Shown: positions 29,121-35,258 of the stretch, in pieces
How the letters are laid out: the number at the start of each line of letters is the position of its first letter
Numbering within the stretch: position 1 is the first letter of the stretch
Origin: an uncultured SAR116 cluster alpha proteobacterium
GTDB taxonomy: Bacteria; Pseudomonadota; Alphaproteobacteria; Puniceispirillales; Puniceispirillaceae
Assembly (NCBI GenBank): GCA_902518965.1
Contig: CABYIQ010000016.1
Coordinates: forward strand, 1-39,637
Direction: 5' to 3'
DNA: 39,637 bases
Position numbers and translations under genes: made by a program
The notes under the pieces: model-generated
The model's database searches: none
The model's input: the letters and a program-made list of their open reading frames with translations, nothing else
Told to the model about the DNA's origin: nothing

Positions 29121-29503
29121 CTTGTGCCTCCATCTGCAGGTTCAATATCAAAATAGACATTCACAGCTGCTTGTGCGATTACAGTTCTATCTTTATTTGT
29201 GGGAGGCTTTTCGCCAGGCTTGTCTGGCTTGGCGATATCAAGGCCACCATGAACTACCCGGATATGGGGCTGGCCATAGGGCAAAACAGCCTTGACCGCA
29301 TTAATATCTACCAGCGCTGGTTGTTGGACAGCAATATCCACTTCAACAATCATATCTTCACGTGAGAAGCCAAAGGCATCTGCCATGGTCAAGGAATTGT
29401 GCCAAAGCGCATCCTGCAATGCTCTGACAGCTGCCTTAGTATAATCCTTTCGGCGCAGGGACGTGCCCATTCCCAACTCCATTGCGACCCGTTTCTTTGC
29501 CAT
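29117..29503 (-). CDS. Lin0512 family protein, copy B
   Basis: A 128-residue paralogue of copy A and the first gene of the operon. The two align over their whole length: DYTKAAxRAxQDALxHxSL near the N-terminus, VVxGGLD in the middle and AAVxxxxDIxPxD at the end. Copy B has an extra lysine/proline-rich loop (about residues 93-104). At the family motif it reads GMGTSLRR, so the aspartate and both terminal motif positions have changed. It may be a non-catalytic partner in a heteromer with copy A. Start choice: ATG at 29503 with AAGG about nine bases upstream. It is divergent from the LysE-type exporter gene. Confidence 0.85.
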   Translation of the reverse strand: MAKKRVAMELGMGTSLRRKDYTKAAVRALQDALWHNSLTMADAFGFSREDMIVEVDIAVQQPALVDINAVKAVLPYGQPHIRVVHGGLDIAKPDKPGEKPPTNKDRTVIAQAAVNVYFDIEPADGGTR

Positions 29504-29576
29504 GTGGTTATGCCTTATTCGTTGTTTTCATGTTTGGGGTGAAGAGCATGTATATTATGCGCTTGCCAGCAAGATA

Positions 29577-29586
29577 CGCAATTGCG
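29577..29586. promoter_or_regulatory. Palindrome CGCAATTGCG upstream of lysE-type gene
   Basis: A perfect ten-bp palindrome lies 60 nt before the exporter start and 73 nt before the Lin0512 operon start, in the 143-bp divergent region. It could be half of a regulator site; no regulator gene is adjacent, and a palindrome this short can occur by chance. Confidence 0.2.
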
Positions 29587-29618
29587 AAAATTAGGCTTGT
29601 CTGCCATGAAAAGGAGGA

Positions 29619-29633
29619 CAGAAAAGATTTCTG
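29619..29633 (+). promoter_or_regulatory. Hairpin between Shine-Dalgarno and start of the lysE-type gene
   Basis: A perfect AAGGAGG (29611-29617) lies 29 nt before the only in-frame ATG (29647). Between them CAGAAA (29619-29624) and TTTCTG (29628-29633) form a six-bp stem with a three-base loop. Folding would shorten the effective spacing to about 14 nt. An in-frame stop at 29632 excludes an earlier start. Confidence 0.35.
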
Positions 29634-29646
29634 AACGGATAATCAA

Positions 29647-30273
29647 ATGTTTTCAGCCGCTCTATCTGGCTTTGCTTTAAGCTTGTCTTTGATTTTGGCA
29701 ATTGGAGCCCAGAACAGCTTTGTCATCAGACAGGGACTATTAAACCAGCATGTTTTGGCTGTGGTTCTATTTTGTGGTATTGCTGATATGGCTTTAATAT
29801 GTCTTGGAGCACTTGGGCTGGGTCAGTTACTAGCTTCTATTTTCAATTTGTACAGTCAATGGCTATTTGGGTTGGCGGCCCTGTGGTTGGCAGTTTATGG
29901 CATTCTTCGCTTTCGTGACGGGCTGAGGATGAATGTAAAAACTGATATTGACGGGGCAAGCCTTTGCCAAGCGGCAAAGTCCTCATTGATTCAGACTTTG
30001 TCCGTTGTGTTGGTGCTCACCTTCGCCAATCCACATGTTTATCTGGATACTGTTATTCTGCTGGGTAGCCTGTCTGTTCCATATGAGGGCAGCGATAAGC
30101 TGGCTTTTGTCTGTGGGGCATCTTTAGCCAGCCTGTTGTTTTTCGGTGTATTGGGATTTGGTGCGCGCCGGTTCAGCCATTATATGACCAGTCCGCGTTC
30201 TTGGCAGGTGATTGATTTTGCAACTGCATTCGTGATGTTAATGTTTGCCGGTCTGCTAATCGTTCAGATTTAA
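29647..30273 (+). CDS. LysE/ArgO family amino-acid exporter
   Basis: A 208-residue inner-membrane protein with six hydrophobic segments, the size and pattern of the LysE/ArgO family, which exports basic amino acids. The signature GAQNSFVIRQGL near residue 22 is the family hallmark, and FANPHVYLDTVILLGS in the second half is equally typical of the ArgO/LysE branch rather than the RhtB branch. Arginine or lysine is the likely substrate by family. The start is unusual: the Shine-Dalgarno sequence is 29 nt away with a hairpin in between. No LysG/ArgP regulator gene is adjacent. It converges with the DUF3126 gene with a 13-nt gap. Confidence 0.9.
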   Translation: MFSAALSGFALSLSLILAIGAQNSFVIRQGLLNQHVLAVVLFCGIADMALICLGALGLGQLLASIFNLYSQWLFGLAALWLAVYGILRFRDGLRMNVKTDIDGASLCQAAKSSLIQTLSVVLVLTFANPHVYLDTVILLGSLSVPYEGSDKLAFVCGASLASLLFFGVLGFGARRFSHYMTSPRSWQVIDFATAFVMLMFAGLLIVQI

Positions 30274-30286
30274 CAAAGAGCAGGGG

Positions 30287-30496
30287 TCAGTTAAGATCTT
30301 CTGACAGCACTGTCATTTGGATGTTGTAGCTTAGCTCGCCCTCATCTTCATCTTTGTAAACAGCGCCGAATGTTTCGCCGTTAATCTGAAGTTCAGCTGA
30401 ATCGTCAGCCTCAGGACGCCTTGCTAAGGAAATACCGTGATTGCCAAAAGTTTGGCGCAGGAAGCGTTGCAGTTTTTCAATCTCAGTTGGGTTCAT
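30287..30496 (-). CDS. DUF3126 family protein
   Basis: A 69-residue cytosolic protein matching DUF3126, a short alphaproteobacterial family of unknown function. Conserved features are IEKLQRFLRQTFGNHGISLARRP, the DSAE(L/V) step, and the acidic DEDEGELSYNIQMTVL end. The frame is open to 30586, but family members start at the MNPTEIEKLQ methionine (30496), which has GAGAAG about ten bases upstream; the longer version would add 30 unrelated residues. It lies downstream of the zinc-ribbon and DUF2794 genes on the same strand, with a strong hairpin in the gap. Confidence 0.8.
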   Translation of the reverse strand: MNPTEIEKLQRFLRQTFGNHGISLARRPEADDSAELQINGETFGAVYKDEDEGELSYNIQMTVLSEDLN

Positions 30497-30599
30497 CTCA
30501 ATTGCTTCTCTGTTTGAGGGGCGTTTACATTTGTAACAGACTACGTGTGATCCTAACCTGTCCATCTGCGGCTGTCCAGATAACACCCAGGATGATGAG

Positions 30600-30616
30600 C
30601 TGATTATAGTAATCAG
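30600..30616. repeat. Perfect hairpin between zinc-ribbon and DUF3126 genes
   Basis: CTGATTA (30600-30606) and TAATCAG (30610-30616) pair perfectly around a three-base loop, 16 nt past the zinc-ribbon gene stop. An outer CACCC (30586-30590 region) can also meet GGGTG (30616-30620). There is no T-tract on either strand, so it may be an operator, an RNA processing site or a factor-dependent terminator. Confidence 0.35.
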
Positions 30617-30631
30617 GGTGATAGGCTGTCG

Positions 30632-30910
30632 CTAGCCATGCCGGGCAATTTGTCCTCCATGGCTGGGCCAGGCCGGGCGGGTGCTGACATCCTGTGTGTT
30701 GCAATGGCTGCAGCGCAGATGTATACCTAATTCAGGTACCGGATATAATGCGCCCAAACGCTCGATTAGCAGATCAACTTCCAACTCGGCATTATGGCTG
30801 CATCTGTTGCACCAGCAGAAAACACGCAGATTCTGTTCCTGCAGATGATGCAGACACATTGGCTGGCGGGCTTCTGATTCGCGTAAGTTTTGTTGTTTGA
30901 ATACCCCCAT
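30632..30910 (-). CDS. Small double zinc-ribbon protein
   Basis: A 92-residue protein with two metal-knuckle pairs, CWCNRC (about residues 32-37) and CSHC (about 67-70), separated by AELEVDLLIERLGALYPVPELGIHLR and followed by DVSTRPAWPSHGG. I recognise the pattern from short uncharacterised alphaproteobacterial proteins (zinc ribbon, VDLLIERxGxxYPVPE, RPAWP). It probably binds one zinc through the four ligand positions; nucleic-acid or protein contact is likely but unproven. The start is uncertain: ATG at 30910 or ATG at 30859, neither with a strong Shine-Dalgarno. A long inverted repeat lies just upstream. Confidence 0.65.
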   Translation of the reverse strand: MGVFKQQNLRESEARQPMCLHHLQEQNLRVFCWCNRCSHNAELEVDLLIERLGALYPVPELGIHLRCSHCNTQDVSTRPAWPSHGGQIARHG

Positions 30911-30944
30911 CGTATAGTCACATCTCTCATTGCAATAAGTGTGT

Positions 30945-30989
30945 TCTTGTTTTGTTCTAATTTAACCATTAGTAATAAACAAAACAAGA
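30945..30989. repeat. Long AT-rich inverted repeat
   Basis: Arms TCTTGTTTTGTT (30945-30956) and AACAAAACAAGA (30978-30989) are perfectly complementary over 12 bp. Between them CTAAT (30957-30961) and ATTAG (30968-30972) extend the stem, with a six-base loop and a five-base bulge. It lies in the 198-bp gap between the DUF2794 and zinc-ribbon genes, 35 nt upstream of the latter's ATG. Operator or 5'-leader structure are both possible. Confidence 0.5.
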
Positions 30990-31108
30990 GGCAGATTGAC
31001 TCTTTTTAGATATGGCTTTCTTTTTCCAGCAAAATGAAGGGGGAATAATCAGTCAGCAGCTTGTTGGGTGAATGGACTGCTGTCTTTACGCCAGCAAACA
31101 GTACAGCC

Positions 31109-31435
31109 TTATTTAATTAGGCGCGGCAGCCTGTGCAGATAGCTGATGAGTTCAGGTAATTTGGTAGATCGGAAAAGTACTTTTTGTCTGTCACGCAACA
31201 TGAATAGGGCATTGTCCTTACCTTTCTGGCGGTGCTTTTCGATAGTAAATAAGGGCTGCTCATGTGTGTGCCGGAATATTGAAAAGATTGCACAATTTGC
31301 AATATGATCTAACGCATAGTCACGCCAATCACAATTGGAAACGCGGGTAGCATAGGCAGACAAAATGATAGAGAGTTCAGCCCGGCTGAAATAAAAGGCA
31401 TTTATTTGTTTTCGGCTTGCATTTGTAAAAGACAT
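31109..31435 (-). CDS. DUF2794 family protein
   Basis: A 108-residue soluble protein matching DUF2794, a family conserved in Alphaproteobacteria with no known function. Conserved elements are FSRAELSIILSAYATRVSNCDWRDYALDHIANCAIFSIFRH, followed by PLFTIEKHRQKGKDNALFMLRDR. It is slightly shorter at the C-terminus than I expect for the family. No signal peptide or membrane segment is seen, and the Shine-Dalgarno before the ATG is weak. A possible short transmembrane reading frame lies 61 nt upstream on the same strand. Confidence 0.75.
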   Translation of the reverse strand: MSFTNASRKQINAFYFSRAELSIILSAYATRVSNCDWRDYALDHIANCAIFSIFRHTHEQPLFTIEKHRQKGKDNALFMLRDRQKVLFRSTKLPELISYLHRLPRLIK

Positions 31436-31496
31436 TTAAATCTGTTGGCTGGACCTGCTCTCTTAAAAACGGCTCTGTTTGCACCGTTGTTCCATG

Positions 31497-31604
31497 TTAA
31501 ACGGTGAACCAGACAGTCATGAAGGTCAAGAAAAACCCGAACGCCACAACTGCAAATCTCCAGCTTTTGTTCTCATCTGAAATATGCCTTTGCGCAGCAT
31601 GCAG
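31497..31604 (-). CDS. Possible small single-pass membrane peptide
   Basis: Within the 290-bp gap upstream of the DUF2794 gene, the minus strand holds an open frame ending in a hydrophobic helix, WRFAVVAFGFFLTFMTVWFTV, directly before TAA. It is preceded by HISDENKS, a typical hydrophilic lead-in. The frame is open for only about 42 codons from a TGA. It contains no ATG before the helix, so a CTG at 31604 or a disrupted start would be needed. An adjacent frame begins with GTG and reads CAKAYFR just before this segment, as if a base had been lost. It may be a frameshifted remnant, a non-standard start or chance. Confidence 0.3.
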   Translation of the reverse strand: MHAAQRHISDENKSWRFAVVAFGFFLTFMTVWFTV

Positions 31605-31725
31605 AAAAGGGCTGGAAAAAAATCACTGAACAGACGTATAAAGGCTGCAGGAAAACATCTGCTTGCCTGACAACTTTTGGTTTTCATGTTCGGCTTATAA
31701 AAACTTTCTGCTTAGGATAAAATCA

Positions 31726-32367
31726 ATGGCTGATATATTTGATGAAATTAACGAAGAGCTGAAAAAGGAACGCATGACTGCCCTATGGCAGCGTTATGGC
31801 AGATATGTCATTGCTTTTGTGATCGTAATTGTTGGCGGGGTCAGCCTGATACAGGGATTCAGCTATTATACACAAAAGCGTGATGCCCGTTCTGCAAACG
31901 TGTTCTTTGATGCGATTTTATCTGATGATGTGTCAGCAAAGCTGGAGACAGCCAAAGAGGAACTTTCTGACGGTTATGTTCTGCTAGCAGAATTTCGACT
32001 TGCCGCTACACTGGCGGAAAATGATCAGGCGGCTGAAGCAGAACAGCATTATCTCAGCATCGCAGCACGTGATGACATTCAGCAGATTTATCGCGATATT
32101 GCCCTGCTTTTATCTGTTATGCAGGCCCCTGAGTCAACGCAGTTGTCAGACTTGCAGACCCGTCTTGACCCGCTGATCTCATCGGTTTCACCATTGAAGG
32201 GGCTGGCATTGGAACAGGCAGCGGCACTTGATGTCAGGCGCGGCAACAAAGAAGCAGCAATTAAAAAGTTGAATGAGCTGGTGGCTCTGACAGATATTCC
32301 GGCAAGCCTTAGGCAACGTGCCTCGCAAATTCTGACTGTTTTGGATAATAGCAGGGTCAAAGACTGA
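31726..32367 (+). CDS. YfgM-like tetratricopeptide membrane protein
   Basis: A 213-residue protein with a cytosolic N-terminus (MADIFDEINEELKKERM), one membrane helix (about residues 28-47, YVIAFVIVIVGGVSLIQGF) and a periplasmic helical-repeat domain of the TPR_21 type. It resembles YfgM, the accessory protein of the SecYEG translocon that cooperates with periplasmic chaperones. The YfgM-bamB-der order seen here is the conserved one. The frame is open to 31663; I chose the ATG at 31726, which has TAGGA eight bases upstream and begins the conserved DIFDEINEELKKER block. It probably heads an operon with bamB and der. Confidence 0.82.
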   Translation: MADIFDEINEELKKERMTALWQRYGRYVIAFVIVIVGGVSLIQGFSYYTQKRDARSANVFFDAILSDDVSAKLETAKEELSDGYVLLAEFRLAATLAENDQAAEAEQHYLSIAARDDIQQIYRDIALLLSVMQAPESTQLSDLQTRLDPLISSVSPLKGLALEQAAALDVRRGNKEAAIKKLNELVALTDIPASLRQRASQILTVLDNSRVKD

Positions 32368-32390
32368 AAGATGGCTAATTTCCAGGAGGT

Positions 32391-32415
32391 TTTGATACAG
32401 CTCTATTATTTCAAA
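32391..32415 (+). promoter_or_regulatory. Possible hairpin between Shine-Dalgarno and bamB start
   Basis: AGGAGG (32384-32389) is 33 nt before the bamB ATG, far beyond the usual 5-10 nt. TTTGA (32391-32395) and TCAAA (32411-32415) can pair; folding would leave about eight bases between Shine-Dalgarno and ATG. The stem is short and AT-rich. An in-frame TGA at 32417 excludes an earlier start. Confidence 0.25.
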
Positions 32416-32422
32416 GTGAATT

Positions 32423-33778
32423 ATGATGAAATTACATAAGTTTCCCTTTATCTCTCATAGCTTTGCCTCAGCTGTGCGGCGTGCAGGTCTGATAATCTGC
32501 CTGTTTGCACTTGCCGGCTGCGCGGACAAAGAAGTGCGCCTATCTGGTGAGCGTGAGGATGTGCTTTCTGATCTGCGCACTCTGATGATTGATGGGCAGG
32601 CCTCAGCTGAACTAGCAGGTCTTGGCAACGCAGTTGTGAATAGTGCATTTGGCCATCCCGGTGTCACCTCAGCACATGATGGCGGGCATTTGTCTCTTGA
32701 TTTACCCTTAAAAAAGCTCTGGAAAGCCAGAATCGAAGACACAGAGTCTGATGTGGTGGTGTTGGCACAGCCCGTTATCGTCAATGGAAAGGTATTCGCC
32801 CTTGGAGCAGACGCGTTACTTTCTGTTTTCGACCTTGAAACAGGTAAAGTCTTGGCAACAGAGCAGATTGACGATGCGCACGCTGGCCTATTCCCGGGCG
32901 TGGCAGGCGGTCTGGCAGCGAATGAGAAGGTTCTCATCGCTCATGCAGGCCGCAAGATGCTGACCGCCATCGACAGTAACACAAGTCAGATTTTATGGTC
33001 TGTGGAGCATTCAGAACCCCTTGCTGGCGGCCCGACTTTGATTGGAAATGAGGGTGTTATCGTTACAGATATTGATGGCAGCACATTGGCTTTTCGATTG
33101 AATGATGGCACGTTAGTCTGGCAAACAACTGGTCTGCCTGCAGATACAGTTGTGCTGGGGTCAGGATCACCAACAGTCCATAAGGGTATGGCTATGGTAG
33201 CAGGTATTGGCGGAGAGGTTTCTGCAAATGCAGTGGCTGACGGGAAGCTGATCTGGGCAGACAGTCTGGCAACACTGGCACCGCGCACACCACTTGAAGA
33301 GCTGGGTGATATTCTGGCTGATCCCGTTCATGATGGCGATGCTGTCTATATTGTCAGCCAGTCTGGTATTTTAGGCGCCTTTGACTCATTAACTGGAATT
33401 CAACTTTGGGAACAGCCGATAAGTAGCGTACAGATGCCTTGGGTCGCAGGTGAAAGCCTTTTTGTACTGACAACCAGTAGTCATTTGGTTGCGCTGCGGA
33501 AGTCGGATGGTGCCGTACGTTGGCATACAGATTTACCGGGAAGTGCAGAGCTGGCAGCTATTTCGGCAACAGATGTAACCCGCTATTTTGGACCAGTTGT
33601 AGCCGCTGGACAGGTCCACGTTCTCTCATCCTCTGGGCGGATGTACAGTCTAAATGCGGATACAGGTGTTGTGGTTGATAAGCAGTCGCTGAGTGGGGCG
33701 GTGAATGTTGATCCGATTATTGCACAGAACACATTGGTTGTTCTGACCCGTTCTGGCCGTCTTGTGGCCTGGAGATAG
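32423..33778 (+). CDS. bamB: Outer membrane protein assembly factor BamB (PQQ-like beta-propeller lipoprotein)
   Basis: A 451-residue lipoprotein with signal sequence and lipobox LAGC (cysteine 33), followed by an eight-bladed PQQ-type beta-propeller. Repeated blade motifs include LSVFDLETGKVLATEQ, LTAIDSNTSQILWSVE, LAFRLNDGTLVWQT, LGAFDSLTGIQLWEQ, LVALRKSDGAVRWHTD and MYSLNADTGVVVDKQ. BamB belongs to the BAM complex that inserts beta-barrel proteins in the outer membrane. Position between a YfgM-like gene and der supports the identity. The start is ATG 32423 or 32426; the only strong Shine-Dalgarno is 33 nt away. Confidence 0.9.
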   Translation: MMKLHKFPFISHSFASAVRRAGLIICLFALAGCADKEVRLSGEREDVLSDLRTLMIDGQASAELAGLGNAVVNSAFGHPGVTSAHDGGHLSLDLPLKKLWKARIEDTESDVVVLAQPVIVNGKVFALGADALLSVFDLETGKVLATEQIDDAHAGLFPGVAGGLAANEKVLIAHAGRKMLTAIDSNTSQILWSVEHSEPLAGGPTLIGNEGVIVTDIDGSTLAFRLNDGTLVWQTTGLPADTVVLGSGSPTVHKGMAMVAGIGGEVSANAVADGKLIWADSLATLAPRTPLEELGDILADPVHDGDAVYIVSQSGILGAFDSLTGIQLWEQPISSVQMPWVAGESLFVLTTSSHLVALRKSDGAVRWHTDLPGSAELAAISATDVTRYFGPVVAAGQVHVLSSSGRMYSLNADTGVVVDKQSLSGAVNVDPIIAQNTLVVLTRSGRLVAWR

Positions 33779-33806
33779 CTTTGGGCAATAAATCTGGGCG
33801 ATAGAT

Positions 33807-35240
33807 ATGACTGTAACCTTTGCTATTGTTGGTCGCCCAAATGTGGGCAAATCAACACTGTTCAACCGGCTGACCGGTACGCGCCATGCTATTGTTGACG
33901 ATCAGCCAGGTGTGACACGTGACCGGCGCGAGGGTGAGGGGCGGTTAGCAGAGATGAGATTCCGCCTCATAGATACCGCTGGACTTGAAAAAGCAAAGGC
34001 AGGCACACTTGAAGATCGCATGCGGCTGCAGACAGAAGCAGCAGTGCAGCAGGCAGATATCACCCTACTGGTGATCGATGGGCGTGCAGGTCTTCTGCCT
34101 GATGACCTGTATTTTGCACAGCAGATCAGACGAAGTGGCAAATCTGTGGTTCTGCTTGCTAATAAATGTGAGGGCAGGATAGGTATTGAAACACTCGCAG
34201 AAGCTTGGCAGTTGGGCCTTGGTCCGGCTGTGCCCGTATCTGCGGCGCATGGCGATGGCCTGTCTGACTTGTATGATGCCCTTCTGGATCAGGCTCGTCA
34301 GATGGGGCTGGAAGCAGCTTTATTTGGCGAGGATCAACCCGATCCGTCAGATGTCGAAGACGTGCAGAACCCTGTGGCTGAGCCAGATGCTGGACCTGAT
34401 ATGTGGATTGATGAAGCTGCATATGAACCTATTCGTATTGCTGTTGTCGGGCGACCTAATGTGGGCAAATCAACACTTGTTAATGCACTTATTGGCGAAA
34501 AGCGCCTGCTGACTGGTCCAGAAGCTGGGATTACACGTGATGCGATCACCCTGCCGTTTGTTTGGCGTGAACAGGATTACCAGCTTGTTGATACGGCGGG
34601 CATCCGCCGTCAAGCTCGTGTCACAGACAAGGTTGAACGCCTGATGGTGGGTGACGCACAGCGGGCAATCCAATTTGCGCGTGTCTGCATTTTGATGCTG
34701 GATGCGCGCCAGCCGCCGCATCGTCAGGACATGGTTATAGCACGTCAGATCACAGATGAGGGTCGGGCGCTAGTGATTGCAGCAAATATGTGGGATGACG
34801 TGGCTGATAAGCAGACTGCAATGCAGCTGATTAATAACCGGCTTGAAACCTCTCTTGCCCAAGTTCGCGGTGTGCCAGTTGTCCCTGTATCTGGTCTGTA
34901 TGGGCAGGGTCTTGATCGGCTCATGCAGACCGTTGACGATGTACACCGTTTGTGGAATACCCGCATTTCAACTGGCCGCTTGAATCGCTGGCTTGAACCC
35001 ATGCTTGAGGCACATCCACCGCCAATGTCACAAGGGCGGCGCCTTCGTATTCGCTATATGACACAGGTGCGCACGCGCCCGCCCACATTTGCACTTTTTG
35101 CCAGCCGCCCCGTCGATTTGCCAGAATCTTATCTGCGGTATCTGATCGGCGGGCTGCGGGCTGATTTCAGCCTGTCTGGAATTCCTGTGCGGATGCTGTT
35201 GCGCAAAGGAAGTGAAAACCCTTATGCGCCAAAACGGTGA
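33807..35240 (+). CDS. der: GTPase Der (EngA), ribosome assembly
   Basis: A 477-residue protein with two tandem GTPase domains and a C-terminal KH-like domain, the unique Der layout. P-loops GRPNVGKST occur at about residues 8-16 and 214-222. The G3 motifs are DTAGLEKA and DTAGIRRQ; the G4 positions read ANKCE and AANMWDD. The second G4 therefore has M at the position usually occupied by K, a variation seen in many Der proteins. An acidic linker of about 30 residues separates the domains. Der acts in 50S subunit maturation and is essential in most bacteria. It starts 28 nt after bamB and is probably the last gene of that operon. Confidence 0.95.
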   Translation: MTVTFAIVGRPNVGKSTLFNRLTGTRHAIVDDQPGVTRDRREGEGRLAEMRFRLIDTAGLEKAKAGTLEDRMRLQTEAAVQQADITLLVIDGRAGLLPDDLYFAQQIRRSGKSVVLLANKCEGRIGIETLAEAWQLGLGPAVPVSAAHGDGLSDLYDALLDQARQMGLEAALFGEDQPDPSDVEDVQNPVAEPDAGPDMWIDEAAYEPIRIAVVGRPNVGKSTLVNALIGEKRLLTGPEAGITRDAITLPFVWREQDYQLVDTAGIRRQARVTDKVERLMVGDAQRAIQFARVCILMLDARQPPHRQDMVIARQITDEGRALVIAANMWDDVADKQTAMQLINNRLETSLAQVRGVPVVPVSGLYGQGLDRLMQTVDDVHRLWNTRISTGRLNRWLEPMLEAHPPPMSQGRRLRIRYMTQVRTRPPTFALFASRPVDLPESYLRYLIGGLRADFSLSGIPVRMLLRKGSENPYAPKR

Positions 35241-35258
35241 TCTAAGCAGATGACCTGT

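Noticed and set aside
29606..29677. 24-codon plus-strand frame overlapping the LysE-type gene start, considered as a leader peptide
   Set aside because: It has no Shine-Dalgarno of its own and the peptide shows no run of a regulatory amino acid; the AAGGAGG lies inside it.
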